Program-made: the position numbers and the translations under genes
Notes under the pieces: model-generated
What the model was told of the DNA's origin: nothing
What the model saw: the letters and a program-made list of their open reading frames with translations, nothing else
Databases searched by the model: none
Assembly: GCF_033439725.1 (NCBI RefSeq)
Contig: NW_026944385.1
Span: 4,435,001-4,499,000, forward strand
DNA from: Neurospora tetraspora
Taxonomy: Eukaryota > Ascomycota > Sordariomycetes > Sordariales > Sordariaceae
Direction: 5' to 3'
DNA length: 64,000 nucleotides
In this document: positions 45,755 through 57,765 of the stretch, in pieces
Layout: each line of letters begins with the position of its first letter
Numbering within the stretch: the first letter of the stretch is position 1

Positions 45755-47748
45755 GAAGCTTCAACGCAAAGATCGCATCTGGTCCTCTTCACAGATATCC
45801 GGCGGCGACTGGCAAAAGGCCTGACAAGGGGCGAAAATGTAGCACAGTCAGATCTTGCGCGGCCGACCAACACTCGGTCAGCGCTCAAGGCGTTGTCGGA
45901 AAGCCTTGTAGCTCTGTCAAAAGCCTTGCAGCCCTGTCAGGAGCCTTGCTGCATTCCGAGAATGACGAGTAGAGCCTCAGAACGGAGAACAAAGGGGCCC
46001 AACAATGACGTTGAGCACAGCGCAGGTTGATGATGTTGTTTCCTGCGAGTATCCCCTGACAAGGGAACGCAACGGAAGCCGGGCAAGGTTGAAGTCTCGT
46101 CAAGAACTGGCCAGGACCGAGAAGAGTCCCTGATATGTCATGGCCCTGGTTGAATGCAATCGATACGGCGCACTTTCGTTGTTTTATCGTAGAGTGACAG
46201 AGTAACTGGCAAAATGGGAGATCATGACGCAGGGGAAACTGTATCCAAATCGCCAGCGCTCCGAGAAGGTTGCAAGGAGAACCCCGAGGATTCGAGACCA
46301 TCTATGGATAGACATCCAATCCGCCGTGATCCATCTTTGTGTTGGTCCCAGTTGCCCAAACACATTCTCGTTTCTCGACATCCGAGTGTTTTTATTTTTA
46401 TTTTTCCATTGTCGTCAGATTGCTGCGTTGTTTCCGCTGTTGCTCCTCCAGGTACCATCACCAGCTAGCTGGTTCGTGGTATCACCGTGCTAGCACATTT
46501 GCCGTTGCCAGATGTCGTTTTCTGGAGACGGAGACGTGTCTAGCTAGCACCAGAAGCAGAAAATATTTTGGGCGACATTTCGGGCGATTTGCTGGTTTTG
46601 GTGTCGTAGCCAGGACATGGAATATGCCAACGGTATGCACCAATCAGCCAGAGGCATATCAAACGTAGAATACGGCGGCTTGGTCGGTAGGCAGTTGAGG
46701 GACGAAAGACAACCGTCGTGGGGCATGGGTGGTGTTTCCCATCACCAACATCGTCGTCGTCATCGTCATCGTGCTCGTCCGCGTGCTCGTCATCCTCGTC
46801 AATTTCTTCGCGATTTCTTTCGTTCAAATTCGCTCGTACGATGCTTCAGTCTTTGTGGTTGGGCTCGCAATGTGCCATCAGGATGTGGAAATTATTGTGG
46901 GAGATGGAACTACCGCTAATTCTCATTCCCGTCGGATTTATCCTTCCCACATACGGTCTAGTGGTAGATCGGGGAAAGGACCTGCATGCCGGAGCGCCAA
47001 CGTAGCAGATGGGGCTGACAGACTTAGCGAGGCCACTCAAGACGACTGGCAAGTTCCAGCATGCGGGTGACTCGTAGCGGATGGCAGGACAGCACAACTC
47101 CTAAACTTGAGTAGGACTAGTGGGACAGGGGTGGATAAATCCGACGGGAGTGAGAAAAAGCGGTATGTATTCACGCAAGCATTTGTTGGAGTTTGGTAAA
47201 ACGTTAGAGTTCAGGTGGGAGAACAGAGGCCTGCAGCGGGGGGTTCCAGTAATTAAATCCCCCCGCAGAGCCGGAAACACCACAGTGTTCTTCTGTGCTG
47301 ACCAACCTAAACTAGACAAAGCAAAAAAAGCTCCAGTTCTGACAGCAAAACAATTCGTAGAGTAATCCGCTATGTCTCCTGATCGCAACCGTATCTTTAA
47401 CATGACGAAATCGTCCCTTTTCTTAAATTTGGACCATGTAATTGCAAGCTGAATTCATGACAACCTGCAGTTCTTTTCACAGGGCTGCTGGACAAGGTGG
47501 AGCTGTGGGGTTTAGACGGGCCAGGTACAGATGCACTTACAGGGGTCATGACACTGACGAAGCTTATCGATAAGGAAATTTTCCCAGCCGTCGCAGTTTG
47601 GCAATAACAGAGCGACACCCTTTTGGCTTCCCTTGGACCCTTCTCTCTTGTGATTCTGGATTGTAGCGAGGGTTGTTATTCGACAATCGCCCATCCATCA
47701 CCTTTCGCCAATCGCTTTCTGTGCGAGTGCGATCTCAACTCTACTACC
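45755..47748. other. 2 kb spacer and dbp3 promoter region, no gene seen
   Basis: A short direct repeat with the core AAAGCCTTGYAGCYCTGTCA lies near 45899-45950. Frames at 46224-47005 are CT/GA-biased and show no features. The 130 bp before 47749 are a plausible dbp3 leader: they are open in frame, but the upstream frame lacks a good start. Confidence 0.45.
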
Positions 47749-49718
47749 ATGTCTTCCACCAAGAAGCACTCCCGGAGCGAGGGCGAGGAGAAGGATGCCC
47801 GTCTCGCCAAAAAGGTCAAGACCGACGACGTCAATGTCGACGGCGAGGTGAAGAAGGAGAAGAAGGAAAAGAAGGATAAGAAAGACAAGAAGGAGAAGAA
47901 GGACAAGAAGTCCAAGAAGGAAAAGAAGGAGGATTCCGAACAGCCAGCCACCGAGTCCGCCGATGTCTCCATGCCCGATGCCGACGCCGCCGCCGCCGCC
48001 GAGCCCGTAGCCGACAAGAAGGAGAAGAAGAAAAACAAGGACAAGAAGGAGAAAAAGGAGAAGAAGGACAAGAAGGCCAAGAAGTCTGACGAGTCTACGA
48101 CCGAGGAGTCAACCAGCGCATCCAAGGCGACCACCAACGGCACCACCACTCCCGCCGCGTCTACCAACGGCGTCTACACCTACAAGCAGGTCGACGCCCT
48201 CAGCGCTCTCCCCGAATCCGACATCGAGGCCTTCCTCAAGGAGAAGGAGATTGTCATCAAGGATCCTTCCTCCAGCAACCTCCGCCCTATCATGAACTTC
48301 TCCCAGCTTCCTCAGTCCAACCTCCTCTCCAAGAACCCCTTCGCGGCCTACACGAACCCGACCCCCATCCAGGCCGCTTCCTGGCCCTTCTCGCTGTCCG
48401 GCCGTGATGTCATTGGTATCGCCGAGACCGGTTCCGGCAAGACCATGGCCTTCTCCCTGCCCTGCGTCGAGTCCCTGGCCTCGCGCCCCAAGCCCAAGTT
48501 CAACAGCCGCGACCGCACCGCCCATCCCCGCGCCGTCATCGTCTCGCCCACCCGCGAACTCGCCATGCAGACGCACGCCGCCCTCTCCGGCCTCGCCTCC
48601 ATGGTCGGTCTGTCGGCCGTGTGCATCTTCGGTGGCTCCGACAAGAACGAGCAGCGCAACCTCCTCTACAAGAACAACGGTGTCGACATCATCACCGCCA
48701 CCCCCGGCCGTCTCAAGGACTTTTTGTCCGAGGGCTCCATCTCGCTGGCCAACGTCAGCTTCGCCGTCCTCGACGAGGCCGATCGCATGCTCGACCGCGG
48801 TTTCTCCGAGGACATCAAGCTCATCCTGAGCGGCTGCCCGCCCAAGGAGCAGCGCCAGACGCTCATGTTCACGGCCACCTGGCCCTTGGACATCCAGAAG
48901 CTCGCCGAGAGCTACATGATCAACCCCGCCCAGGTCACCATCGGCCACAGGACACGTGCCGGCGGCGACGGCGAGGGTAACGGCAACATCGAGCTCCAGG
49001 CCAACAGCCGTATCGAGCAAAAGGTCGAGGTTGTCGATCCCCGCGGCAAGGAGTTCAGGCTGTACGAGCTTCTCAAGGAGGCTCAGAAGGGCAGCCAGAA
49101 GAACGACAGGATATTGGTCTTCTGCCTTTACAAGAAGGAGGCCGTCCGCGTTGAGCAGTTCCTGGACCGCAAGGGCATCAAGGTGGCTAGCATTCACGGT
49201 GACTTGAGGCAGGATCAGCGCACACGCAGTTTGGAGGCGTTCAAGTCCGGTTCTACTACCGTCTTGGTTGCCACTGATGTTGCTGCCCGTGGTCTGGATA
49301 TTCCCGAGGTCAAGCTCGTCATCAACGTTACTGTGAGTTATCCCGTTAAGTTTACAGTTCAATGACCAAGTGCTAACAAATTGCAGTTCCCCTTGACCAT
49401 CGAGGACTACGTCCACCGTATCGGTCGTACCGGTCGTGCCGGCAAGCTTGGCAAGGCTATTACTCTTTTCACCGAGCACGACAAGGCCCACTCTGGATCG
49501 TGAGTTCCCTGATTTTTCTTTTTCTGCATACAATATTCCCATGCTAACCATATTTCTCTTCCAGCCTCGTCAACATCCTCAGAGCCGCCAAGCAGCCCGT
49601 TCCCGAGGAACTCCTCAAGTTCGGCACCACCGTCAAGAAGAAGGCCCACGATGCTTATGGCTCTTTCTACAAGGACGTAGACCCGAACAAGAAGGCGACC
49701 AAGATCACGTTCGATTAA
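47749..49718 (+). CDS. dbp3: ATP-dependent RNA helicase Dbp3 (DEAD-box)
   Basis: Exons 47749-49332, 49387-49499, 49565-49718; introns of 54 and 65 bp with GTGAGT donors and GCTAAC branches; 616 residues. The N-terminal third is a Lys/Glu-rich nucleolar-type tail ([14 protein letters not shown] repeats). The core has the Q motif (AYTNPTPIQ), Walker A AETGSGKT (about 226-233), [12 protein letters not shown] in VLDEADRML (about 340), TAT in FTATWP in place of SAT, as is usual for Dbp3, and [10 protein letters not shown]. The C-terminus ends KKATKITFD. Known role: nucleolar helicase in 60S ribosomal subunit and pre-rRNA processing. The frame extends upstream to 47623 but ATG 47749 (ACCATGTCT context) gives the family N-terminus. 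Convergent with rft1, 120 bp apart. Confidence 0.95.
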
Positions 49719-49838
49719 AGAGATTATGTAGATACCACCATATGTGAACATTGGAGCCATTTCTGTTATTCTTTCGGAACAAAAATTTCATTGGGCGTCT
49801 TTTTTCTATCTCTGTCTACCTGTCTATTTAGTCATTTT

Positions 49839-52082
49839 TCAAGACTTCTGTTGTTGTCTCTTACCCTGAAGGGCGCGATACCCGCTCAACAAGAATTCCC
49901 TTTCGGCGATGGCCCTGTGGTTTCTCGTCGTGTTAGCTTATATTCCACTGATTGAAAGTTGAATGAATGATATATGATTGAGCCACAGCATCTGAACCGT
50001 GACCCAACCAATTCATCAAACGAGAACGAGAAAAACAAGAAGAAAAGGGAACACTCACACAGCAACAACAAAAGGCACCGCCACCCCCGCAATCTTGAGC
50101 AACTCCCAAACCGCCTCCTTCGCACCTATCACCTCCTGACTTCCTCCCACAACCCTCCCAACAACGCTCCTAGCAACAACCGCAGCCGCCACCGCTCCCG
50201 GCTTCGGCAACACCTCCAACACTCCAAACCTCACATTCTCCCCATCCTCCTTCCCCCCAGCCCCATCCTTCCCCTCATCCCCCTTCCCAGTCCCATCCCT
50301 CAAACTCCGCTCCTTAATCCACTTACTAACAAACCCCCAACACCACCCAATCCGACAAACCATATTCACCGCATTCGCCAACACAAGTCCCCTAGCCCCC
50401 ATCCCCCACACTTTCAGCGTCAGATACCCGGTCCCAGCAAACACTAACGAAAAAGCCGTCATGAAAAGTGATTGCCGATGGACCTGCGACTCGGAAGCGA
50501 CGGACGAGACGAAAGCTTCTAGGATCCCGTTGAGCGCTAGGAGGGGGATGTAATACATGTAGAGGGCTAAAGTGGCGGGGGCGCTGTCGGTAGTTGTAGG
50601 GGAGGTGGGGCTGGAGGGGCTGGAGGGGGATGAGGTAGATGAGGTCCAGCGGCGGCCGGCTATCAGGGTTAGGAGGGGGGAGGAGGCGGGTGGGCCGAAG
50701 ACTAGGAGGGGGAGGGAGAAGAGGAGGTAGGAGTGGAGGAGGGTGGTGAGGGCTGTGGAGGCTTGGGATAGGGCCTGTTGGGAGGGGGAGGGATGCTTGG
50801 GAGAGGAGGAGGTGGAAGGGGAGGTGGTAGATGGGGAAGTGGTGGATGAGGAAGAGGTGGGAGAGGTGGGAGAAGAGGTGGAAGAGGTAGCAGGAGTGGT
50901 AGAGGAAGGAGGAGTAGTAGTAGAGTCAGCCAACAACCGACTAAAATAACTCCTACTACTCTCCTCAACCGGCTGAAACACCAGTCTGGCTAACAACCCG
51001 CCATAGTTATTCGCCAGCGCGTAAACCCCCTGCGCCGTGGGCGTAGACAGGATGCTAACCAGAAAAGTGTCGCCCTGCGTGAGGATGTGCTTGACCACGC
51101 TTTGCGCCATCATGCTGGAGGCTAGGTCGAGGGTGGGGCGGTAGAAGTAGCCTAGGACGAAGTCGTCCTTTTTCCCTCCCCCTCCCCCCTTCCCCTTCCC
51201 CTTCATCGTCTCTTCTTCCTTCCCATCCCCCGTCCTCTTCTCCTTCTCCAGCTCCCGCTGCTTCTTCTCACCTCCAGACAACAGTCTCGGCAACAACGAA
51301 AACCCCTCCCTCCTCCCCAACCCCCACCCCTTCCACAAATAAACCCCCAACAGTCCCACCGCATAAGTAACCTGCCCAACAGCAAACGGCAACGTCCCCA
51401 TCTCTTTTTGGGCCACCATCGCCCCCCAGACCGCCGTCCCCAGCGTGACCGCGCACCGCAAAAAGGTAGCCACGCTCTCCGCCGCCGCGCGTGTGCCAAA
51501 TTGAAACCGGATCTGCATCACCGCGAAGCAGGGCTCCGACAATAACTCCAGGATGGCGGCCAGGCCGTAGAGGTACAGACTGGGGACAAGAAAGGGCGTG
51601 GAGGCGATGGTGAGGGGGGAAAGCGAGGAGAGGTAGAGGTGGCCGAAGAGAAACGAGAGAGGGAGGGAGAGAGCGAGGGAGAGGTGGGAGAGGTTGATTA
51701 CTGCTTGCGTTGCTTTTGCGTTTGCGCTGCCATCACTCCCATCCCTCCCAGCTGCTCCATCTTTCCCATCTTTGGCGGTTCCGGAAGGAGTTGTTGCGGT
51801 TTCGTCGGAAGGGGTGGAGGATAGAGAAGCGGATAAAGCAACGGTGTCTTGTCGCTGGATGGCTACCCTTAGGGATTCCCGAGCGAAAAAGATGACGGAG
51901 AGGTAGTATACTTCTAACTGGGTGGAGACGCCCAGAAGGGAAGCGGTTAGGAAGCGTAGCAGGATTTGGTTGGCGATGAAGGTCAGGGCGCGGGAGAGGA
52001 TTTGGAGGAGGATGAGGAGGGAGGCGCCGCGGAGGGCGCGGGTGGTGGTTGTTGGTGGTGGTGGCTCTTTGAGGTCGGCCAT
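49839..52082 (-). CDS. rft1: Rft1, oligosaccharide translocation protein
   Basis: Exon 1 52082-50059, intron 50058-49915 (144 bp, GTGAGT donor, GCTAAC branch, CACAG acceptor), exon 2 49914-49839; 699 residues, the two exons summing to an exact 700 codons with the stop. The single-exon frame stops at 50055 and loses the C-terminal IAEREFLLSGYRAL segment, so the spliced model is preferred. Polytopic membrane protein, about 12 helices; the start ALRGASLLILLQILSRALTFIANQILLRF is typical of Rft1, as is the STQLEVYYLSVIFFARESLRVAI helix pair. Two family-atypical insertions: a charged Lys/Gly-rich loop and a long Ser/Thr/Pro tract (about 50950-50770). Known role: needed for Man5GlcNAc2-PP-dolichol to reach the ER lumen for N-glycosylation. 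Confidence 0.93.
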
Positions 52083-54409
52083 GTTGCCGTGCGGATTTGG
52101 GATGTTGACGGGAGGTTGATGAGCCTCAAGTCAGGGGCATCATGAGTTGGAATGAGATGGACAAGTCTGAATCTGGCTTCAGTTGAGGAAATGACGATTT
52201 GACAGCTTGTTGGTCGTCCAACAGAAGAGACTCCACCCGTCCCGCTGCGGTGCCACGTGGCAGCCCTGCTCGCTGTGGAGGTCGTTGAACCCACTGTAAT
52301 CGGAGAGATTAGGGGCAATTTCCAGGGGTTGCTGGTCCCCTTTTTCTGTTCATCACTTGTCGGGCAATATCGAATTTGAGGTCATCATCATTTTGAAGAC
52401 AGAGCCGCAGACCGGATACATCCACTGATGAATTGGACAACGACCGCAAGTGATGGCTCTTTCCATACGGACTGTATTCGGCAGTGCGGCTCCGGGACTT
52501 CGGAGCTGGTTCTCGGCTGTTTCGTTTTGAGAGAATGTTCGGGATTGCCTCCGGGCCCCGCGACCAGAGCTGCTGGCGGGACGGGAACACAGGCGAACGG
52601 CTGTCACATGGAAGCCAAAGCAAATCCAAGCCGTCATGAATCCAAGGAACCTTCGAGTTCCCTCTACTCCATCTCTCCCACTGGGTAGAGCCCAACCCAT
52701 CAACTGCGGCATCATCTATCTCACTACGCAGTACAAGCAGTTGAGGCGAATGATGGACCACCCAAATCGAATACATCAAGATCGACTCAACGAATTCCTC
52801 GTCTCTGTAGAGGTGGTTGTTGAGTCACTGAGCTGACCTCCTCAGGCGCACTTGTACAACAATCAAACCCAACTCCCGTGGATAACCATCTCCCTCAACA
52901 CATTCGATACAGAGACTATGTATGACTCGGCTCAGCGGCCTAATCAAATAAGCACTGATTCAAAATCGCGATGCTTCTGCGATGCCTAACTCTAATCACG
53001 ATGATTCCAAATGAAAACCATACATCAGTCAACCTCGACGGCTCGGCCTAGGCAGTCCGTGGCACAGCCCTGCTTGCTTGCCTTACCGCAGTACCTTACT
53101 TCTAACGTCAGGTACAGGAAAATGAGGCTTGGCTACCTCTAGAGGTAGGTAGTCGAAGAAGCCCTCGGAAGCCTAAACCGACATATTTTCACATTTCCAC
53201 ATGGACATCTCTTTCTGTTCCAAGATCCCGGTAAAATCATTAGGCTGCAATCTCCACCAATCACCTGGTTTAAGGCCTCCAATAGTTAGCGCTGAAGATA
53301 TTGCCTTCCCGACCCAGTGGTTTCCAGCAGTTGTTACAAGCCGAAGCCGATGGGATGGTGCCCAGTTGAGACTTGCTTGAGACTTCTCCTGAAACAGAAT
53401 GAAATCATATGAACAGAACAGTATTTGGGTCTAACGTTCTGGAAGTGGCCTTTGTCTTGTCTTGTCTTGTCTTGTCTTTTCTCAGGACCATTCAGAGGAC
53501 AGGAGGAGGGTGATGGACAGTGGGCAGTGGGCGGCAGTTCGCAGCGGTTCATCCGAATGGATGGATAGATGAAACTGGTTGAGACTGAAATGGATGGATG
53601 GATTGGATGGATGTCTCTAACCTCACAACCCGATATCGCCGATCTCCAAATCTTCTTTCCGCCTTAGTATCATGATGGCCTTGTGATCACGACTGGTAGT
53701 TGTGAGCTCAGGTGAGGTGCCAGCGCATAAACGAACGTAACGGCACAACTTGAACCCTTGTGAAGAAAAGAATCCCATTCAGATTGTCCCAGGGCTTTGT
53801 TTGTTCCATCCACGAACCCGACCCCCCGCCGCCGTAGACCCCGCGAGGCCCCGTAGTCCCCGGTTTGCCACACAACGGAACTTCGGGTATTCTCGCCCTA
53901 TCAAACAATTGGTTGTCTCCGAATTAGGATGTCTGTAACAAAGCCATGGAGTGCCGAGTGAGGTGTCAAATGGGAATTTCACCGCTCCGCCTACCGCCTA
54001 CAGCCTAGAGGTACCGCCGCATCAAATCAGCTGGTGCCGTACGGGGATGGGCGTTGGCGGCCTGGGCCTAATAGGTCTGTCTGGGCACAAATCACAATGA
54101 ATGGGTGTGGTCTCAGTCGTGTAGGGGTACGACCACCAACCAACCGCCGCCTGGAGGGCGTCATGGTCGATCGCCACTTTGGGACATTCTCATTGTACTC
54201 GCAAATGAAACTCACCGCAGCTGGTATAAGAGATGGGCGGTCGCATAAAGGTTTGCCTTTTTGCTGCTGAAAGTTCCGTTTTACAGGACCTTTTGTTGAA
54301 GTAACGATGAGATAACCTCAACTTCTCGGACATTATCATCATTCTACTTTGCACGCATCAAGTTTCGAAGAACACTCAAAAATACCCAACTATAACACAA
54401 CACTCAAAC
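52083..54409. other. 2.3 kb without a gene
   Basis: Frames at 52309-52836 have no motifs. Contains a CTACCTCTAGAGGTAG palindrome (53133-53148), a (TTGTC)5 microsatellite (53452-53476) and GGATGGATGGAT repeats near 53590. A GGTATAAGAG box at about 54223 lies 185 bp before the next ATG. Confidence 0.5.
53452..53476 (+). repeat. (TTGTC)5 microsatellite
   Basis: Five perfect tandem pentanucleotide units, followed by TTTTCTCAGG. Confidence 0.9.
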
Positions 54410-54760
54410 ATGCTATACCGCGATCCCATCATCATGCAACACCAACATCAACAAGATCAAAACCAGGGTAGCCAAAGTCAAAGCGAAAGCCAACCCAACT
54501 ACAGCCAACAAAGCGACGCCAGTCTCAGTCTGAACAGCCGCCGCGGCTACCCCCGCCACAGGATGCCCTATCCTCCCTCCTACCATCGTCTGCTCACCCC
54601 GCCTAACGAGGAGTACGCGACGACCTCTCAGTCGAGCATGTCGGAATCACAGCGCTCCATGGGCTCGGCATCGTCTTCAAGACGCAGCATGATGTCTTCG
54701 TCGCAGTTTTCGACTATTCCTACGCTGAGGAGACAGGATGCTACTGTTGGTCAGGGCTGA
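54410..54760 (+). CDS. Gln/Ser-rich low-complexity protein, unknown function
   Basis: Single exon, 116 residues, from ATG 54410 (context CAAACATGC, preceded by an A/C-rich leader and a TATAAG box 185 bp upstream) to TGA 54758. The first half is Gln-rich (HQHQQDQNQGSQSQSES), followed by RRGYPRHRMPYPPSYHRLLTPPNEEY and a Ser/Met/Arg-rich tail with SRRSMMSSSQFST. Probably intrinsically disordered; LLTPPNEEY resembles short conserved motifs of fungal regulatory proteins, but I do not recognise the family. Coding status rests on composition, leader and codon choice. Confidence 0.6.
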   Translation: MLYRDPIIMQHQHQQDQNQGSQSQSESQPNYSQQSDASLSLNSRRGYPRHRMPYPPSYHRLLTPPNEEYATTSQSSMSESQRSMGSASSSRRSMMSSSQFSTIPTLRRQDATVGQG

Positions 54761-55374
54761 GGATGAGCAGTTTCAATGCGAGGACGATATGCGACTGCCA
54801 TTCGAATACCACTACGAAGTCTAGGCTTGAAATTATAACAGGCCCGGAGGCCTGTATATCTAGGGCCAGGTAACGGGATGCAGTGGTCGAAAGCGGGGAA
54901 TCTACCTTGAAGAGACGGGAAAATCCAGACCACGACCGACACGCCCTGGCACCCTGCCGCCCTCCATCCGGGTACGGGGGGGAAAGAGGGGGAAATTCGG
55001 AATCATGTGTCAGCACCCTCCGTCCGTCACACCAGTTCTATCAACCTATTTGCGACGAATGAGTGCGACACACACACGAGACACACAGCTGTCACGCTGA
55101 GCGGGATGCTTGGCCCGTTTGTCTGTCTGCCTTCCGAGGTAGCACACTTGCACGGGTAAGCTGCGGCGCGGCTGTGAGCGACTGGGCGGGCGCTGCGCCT
55201 TGGATGGAATACCAAACTCTTGGGAAGGGCAGATTGTCATCGTGCTGGGAAAGGAAGTGGAGGAAGGGAGGAGATTGAGAGAAGGGGAGAATATGTGATG
55301 TTGGTGACTAAGATTGACGACCCAAAACACTGGCTTTGGATGCTGGATCATGATGAAGGAGACGGAGGTGGTGA
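54761..55374. other. spacer, no gene seen
   Basis: 3' flank of the Gln/Ser-rich gene. Short frames without features. The MITE-like element begins at its right edge. Confidence 0.45.
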
Positions 55375-55607
55375 ATCCCTTTAACGGTGAAAATGTGTCA
55401 TTGTAGCGCGCCCCGCAAGATACCTGGAAGACTTGGTGACGTGGCTTGTCCGCTAAGCACTCCGCCTACATCGTTAGTAAATGCTACCAAGGCTGGGGTC
55501 TTCGGGGTACTTGCGAGCCCGAGAGGTATCCTGCAGGAAAATGAGGACCACCGATTGGCTCAAACTTGCATGACGCTAAAATGACACATTTTCACCGTTA
55601 AAGGGAT
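55375..55607. mobile_element. MITE-like element with 34-bp terminal inverted repeats
   Basis: The left end 55375-55408 begins ATCCCTTTAACGGTGAAAAT and the right end 55574-55607 is its reverse complement with a single mismatch. The similarity continues loosely inward (GCAAG on both sides). Total 233 bp, no coding capacity. Size and structure are those of a non-autonomous DNA transposon. No clear target-site duplication: flanks are GGTGA on the left and AGGGG on the right. Superfamily unassigned. Confidence 0.8.
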
Positions 55608-55671
55608 AGGGGGGGTTGATTATAGGGCTGTTGGTGCCTGTCAGCCTGTGATGCATCAGCAGCCGATGCGA

Positions 55672-56439
55672 CTATGCGCGTGGGCATACGGCGCTAAACC
55701 GGCGGCGGCCCATGTGTAAGATGGCAGGACGCTGGAGGGATGAAGGAGGAAGCCCGGGAAATCTTGTAACAACAGAGCGCTCTGGTTTTTGAAGAGTTAA
55801 TGGCGATAAATGGTATAGAAAAGGATACAAATGAGGATAGTATATCGACATTGTGTTTTTCAACTCGCTTGTCCTAGAGTGTTTGTGAGTGATACCCCAA
55901 TATTCTCCGTCGGCGGTTTCGAATGCAATTCCACTTGGAGTTTGTACCTGCAGGCGTTCCGGCATGTCGGCTGAGCACGACCTCGTGTTGGTTGTGAAGT
56001 CGCAGTAGGCAACCGTGATATTATTCGGTAAAAAGGCTCCGGATCCTTCACGGATCGTGAAAGTAACCGGCTTCACATGTGGTAGTGTTGTGTTCGGCAA
56101 TATTGGCTTTGGGCTTGTCTTGATCGGAATCGGAAAGACTACAGTTCCAATATCGATACCGGCGACAAGGTAGTGGGCGATCCGCTTGCAACGGAACGCA
56201 GAGACAAACGAAACAAAATGGTCGAGTCGGGGCAGCGGCGACGCGATCAACTGACAACGAAGACTCCGGAGTGAAATGGCGCCCCTGAGTTCGTCATCGG
56301 GATCGCCCTCAGCACCGTCGCTTTCCCTTTTTTGGTAGATCTGTCCGTGCTCCCCGCGTCTGGTTGGCCAACCACACGTGGATTGACTGGATTGACCGGA
56401 TCCACAAAGGCCCTGAACCCACTGTGTGATCTCATCCAC
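55672..56439 (-). other. possible hypothetical ORF, weak
   Basis: A 255-codon minus-strand frame. The central part (GIDIGTVVFPIPIK, HVKPVTFTIREGSGAFLPNNITVAYCDFTTN, PSGIAFETADGEYW; given in pieces) looks protein-like, whereas both ends look like chance. Another long minus frame (57098-56247) overlaps its upstream end in a different phase and could hold a first exon, but no GT-AG pair I can see joins them cleanly. No recognised domain. Confidence 0.25.
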
Positions 56440-57765
56440 TTGCGGATTTCCAATGCCAAGCCTTGAGGACCAGTTGCCAATGTCATTTTCATTTCAGGGC
56501 TTTTCCGCTTTTGAAGCTCACGATAACACAGCCACATTTTCCTTGTTGCCGTTTCCCGTATCAATGTGTCCGGTAGGTGACCGATAGTGCGACTCCTTTG
56601 GGCATGTCCAAGCATTCCAGTCCGAGGAACATAAGCTCGGAACACGCTGACTGTGGCATCGTTCGTATCATGCTCGTCGTGACAACTGAACAAGGACGCA
56701 TTGCTGGGAACAAAATTGAAAAGCAAAAAAAAACAAAATGACCGGGTCGGGTGCCAAGTGGAGTGAAAGAACTGGCTCAAAGAGAGCTTGGCACTTGGCA
56801 GCATTGCTCGATTCAGCTGCCATTGCAGATTCTCACGCATCCGGCCAGCCCGCCAACCTCCCAAGAATGGATTCCTCTGGACTCTTGGCATGAAATTGGC
56901 CTGTTCTTTTCCCCACGGTAAGGAGGACCGCACCGGGTCGCACTGGGATGCAGCTTCCAGTTCTCTCCGGGCCACCGCACATCCACTGCCCAATTGACTT
57001 GTACATTTGCCCACTCTTACCCACTCCTGCCCACTCCAACGGTGATCCAACCACTGTTGCTCACTGCGCTGTCCACTGTCCAGTCTGTCCCACTGCACCC
57101 GCCGCGCGTTCCATTTCCAGGACCGCAGTTCCAGTTGTTCACTTCAGTTGTTCACAACTTCCAAGGAATCCACATCGGATCCATCGTGGACGTGAGCACC
57201 TTCGCTTCCATCTCGACGCTGGTCTTGTTCCCTTTGCCGGAAACAACACACAACATCGAAAAACACCATATCGACATTGTCGAAAGGGGTCAACAGCACC
57301 AACACCGTGCCTTTTCCATCGATTGTTGGCAGATTTCACTCGCTACTGGTTTGATTCCAACAAAACTTGATTTCCTGCCTCCCCGCCAACTCGTCCGAGT
57401 TCTCGTCACTTGCTCTCCTCCTCCCTCCTGTCGCTCCGTATAACCAACAGTCTTCTCACCACCACGCAAATCCCGACGACAATACCCGTTTCGTGCGTCG
57501 CTCTCAATCGCCAGACACGATCCGATACTGATACGTTACGAATTTCACATCCGCTTGATACCATACCGCTGTCGTTTGTGCAAATTAATCTCCGAGTTCC
57601 GATTACGAGTTGGGTGGTTCAGTACGATAATGTTGGATTTGTAAAAACCGAAACAAACAATCGACTACTTGGACTTTGATCGACTATCAACGTTAATTTT
57701 GAGTTGGGAATTTGGGAAACATAAAACGGATTAGAGTACGACGAAAACCACAAACCGCCGACGAC
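56440..57765 (+). promoter_or_regulatory. promoter and pyrimidine-rich leader of the FLC/TRP-like gene
   Basis: From about 57000 the plus strand is C/T-rich with repeated CCACTC and CCACTGC blocks, usual for fungal promoters. Frames on both strands lack features. The precise transcription start cannot be read. Confidence 0.4.

Noticed and set aside
48109-49551. 480-codon minus-strand frame opposite dbp3
   Set aside because: Mirror of the strongly codon-biased helicase gene; composition (Leu/Val/Gly/Glu) is what that bias gives in antisense.
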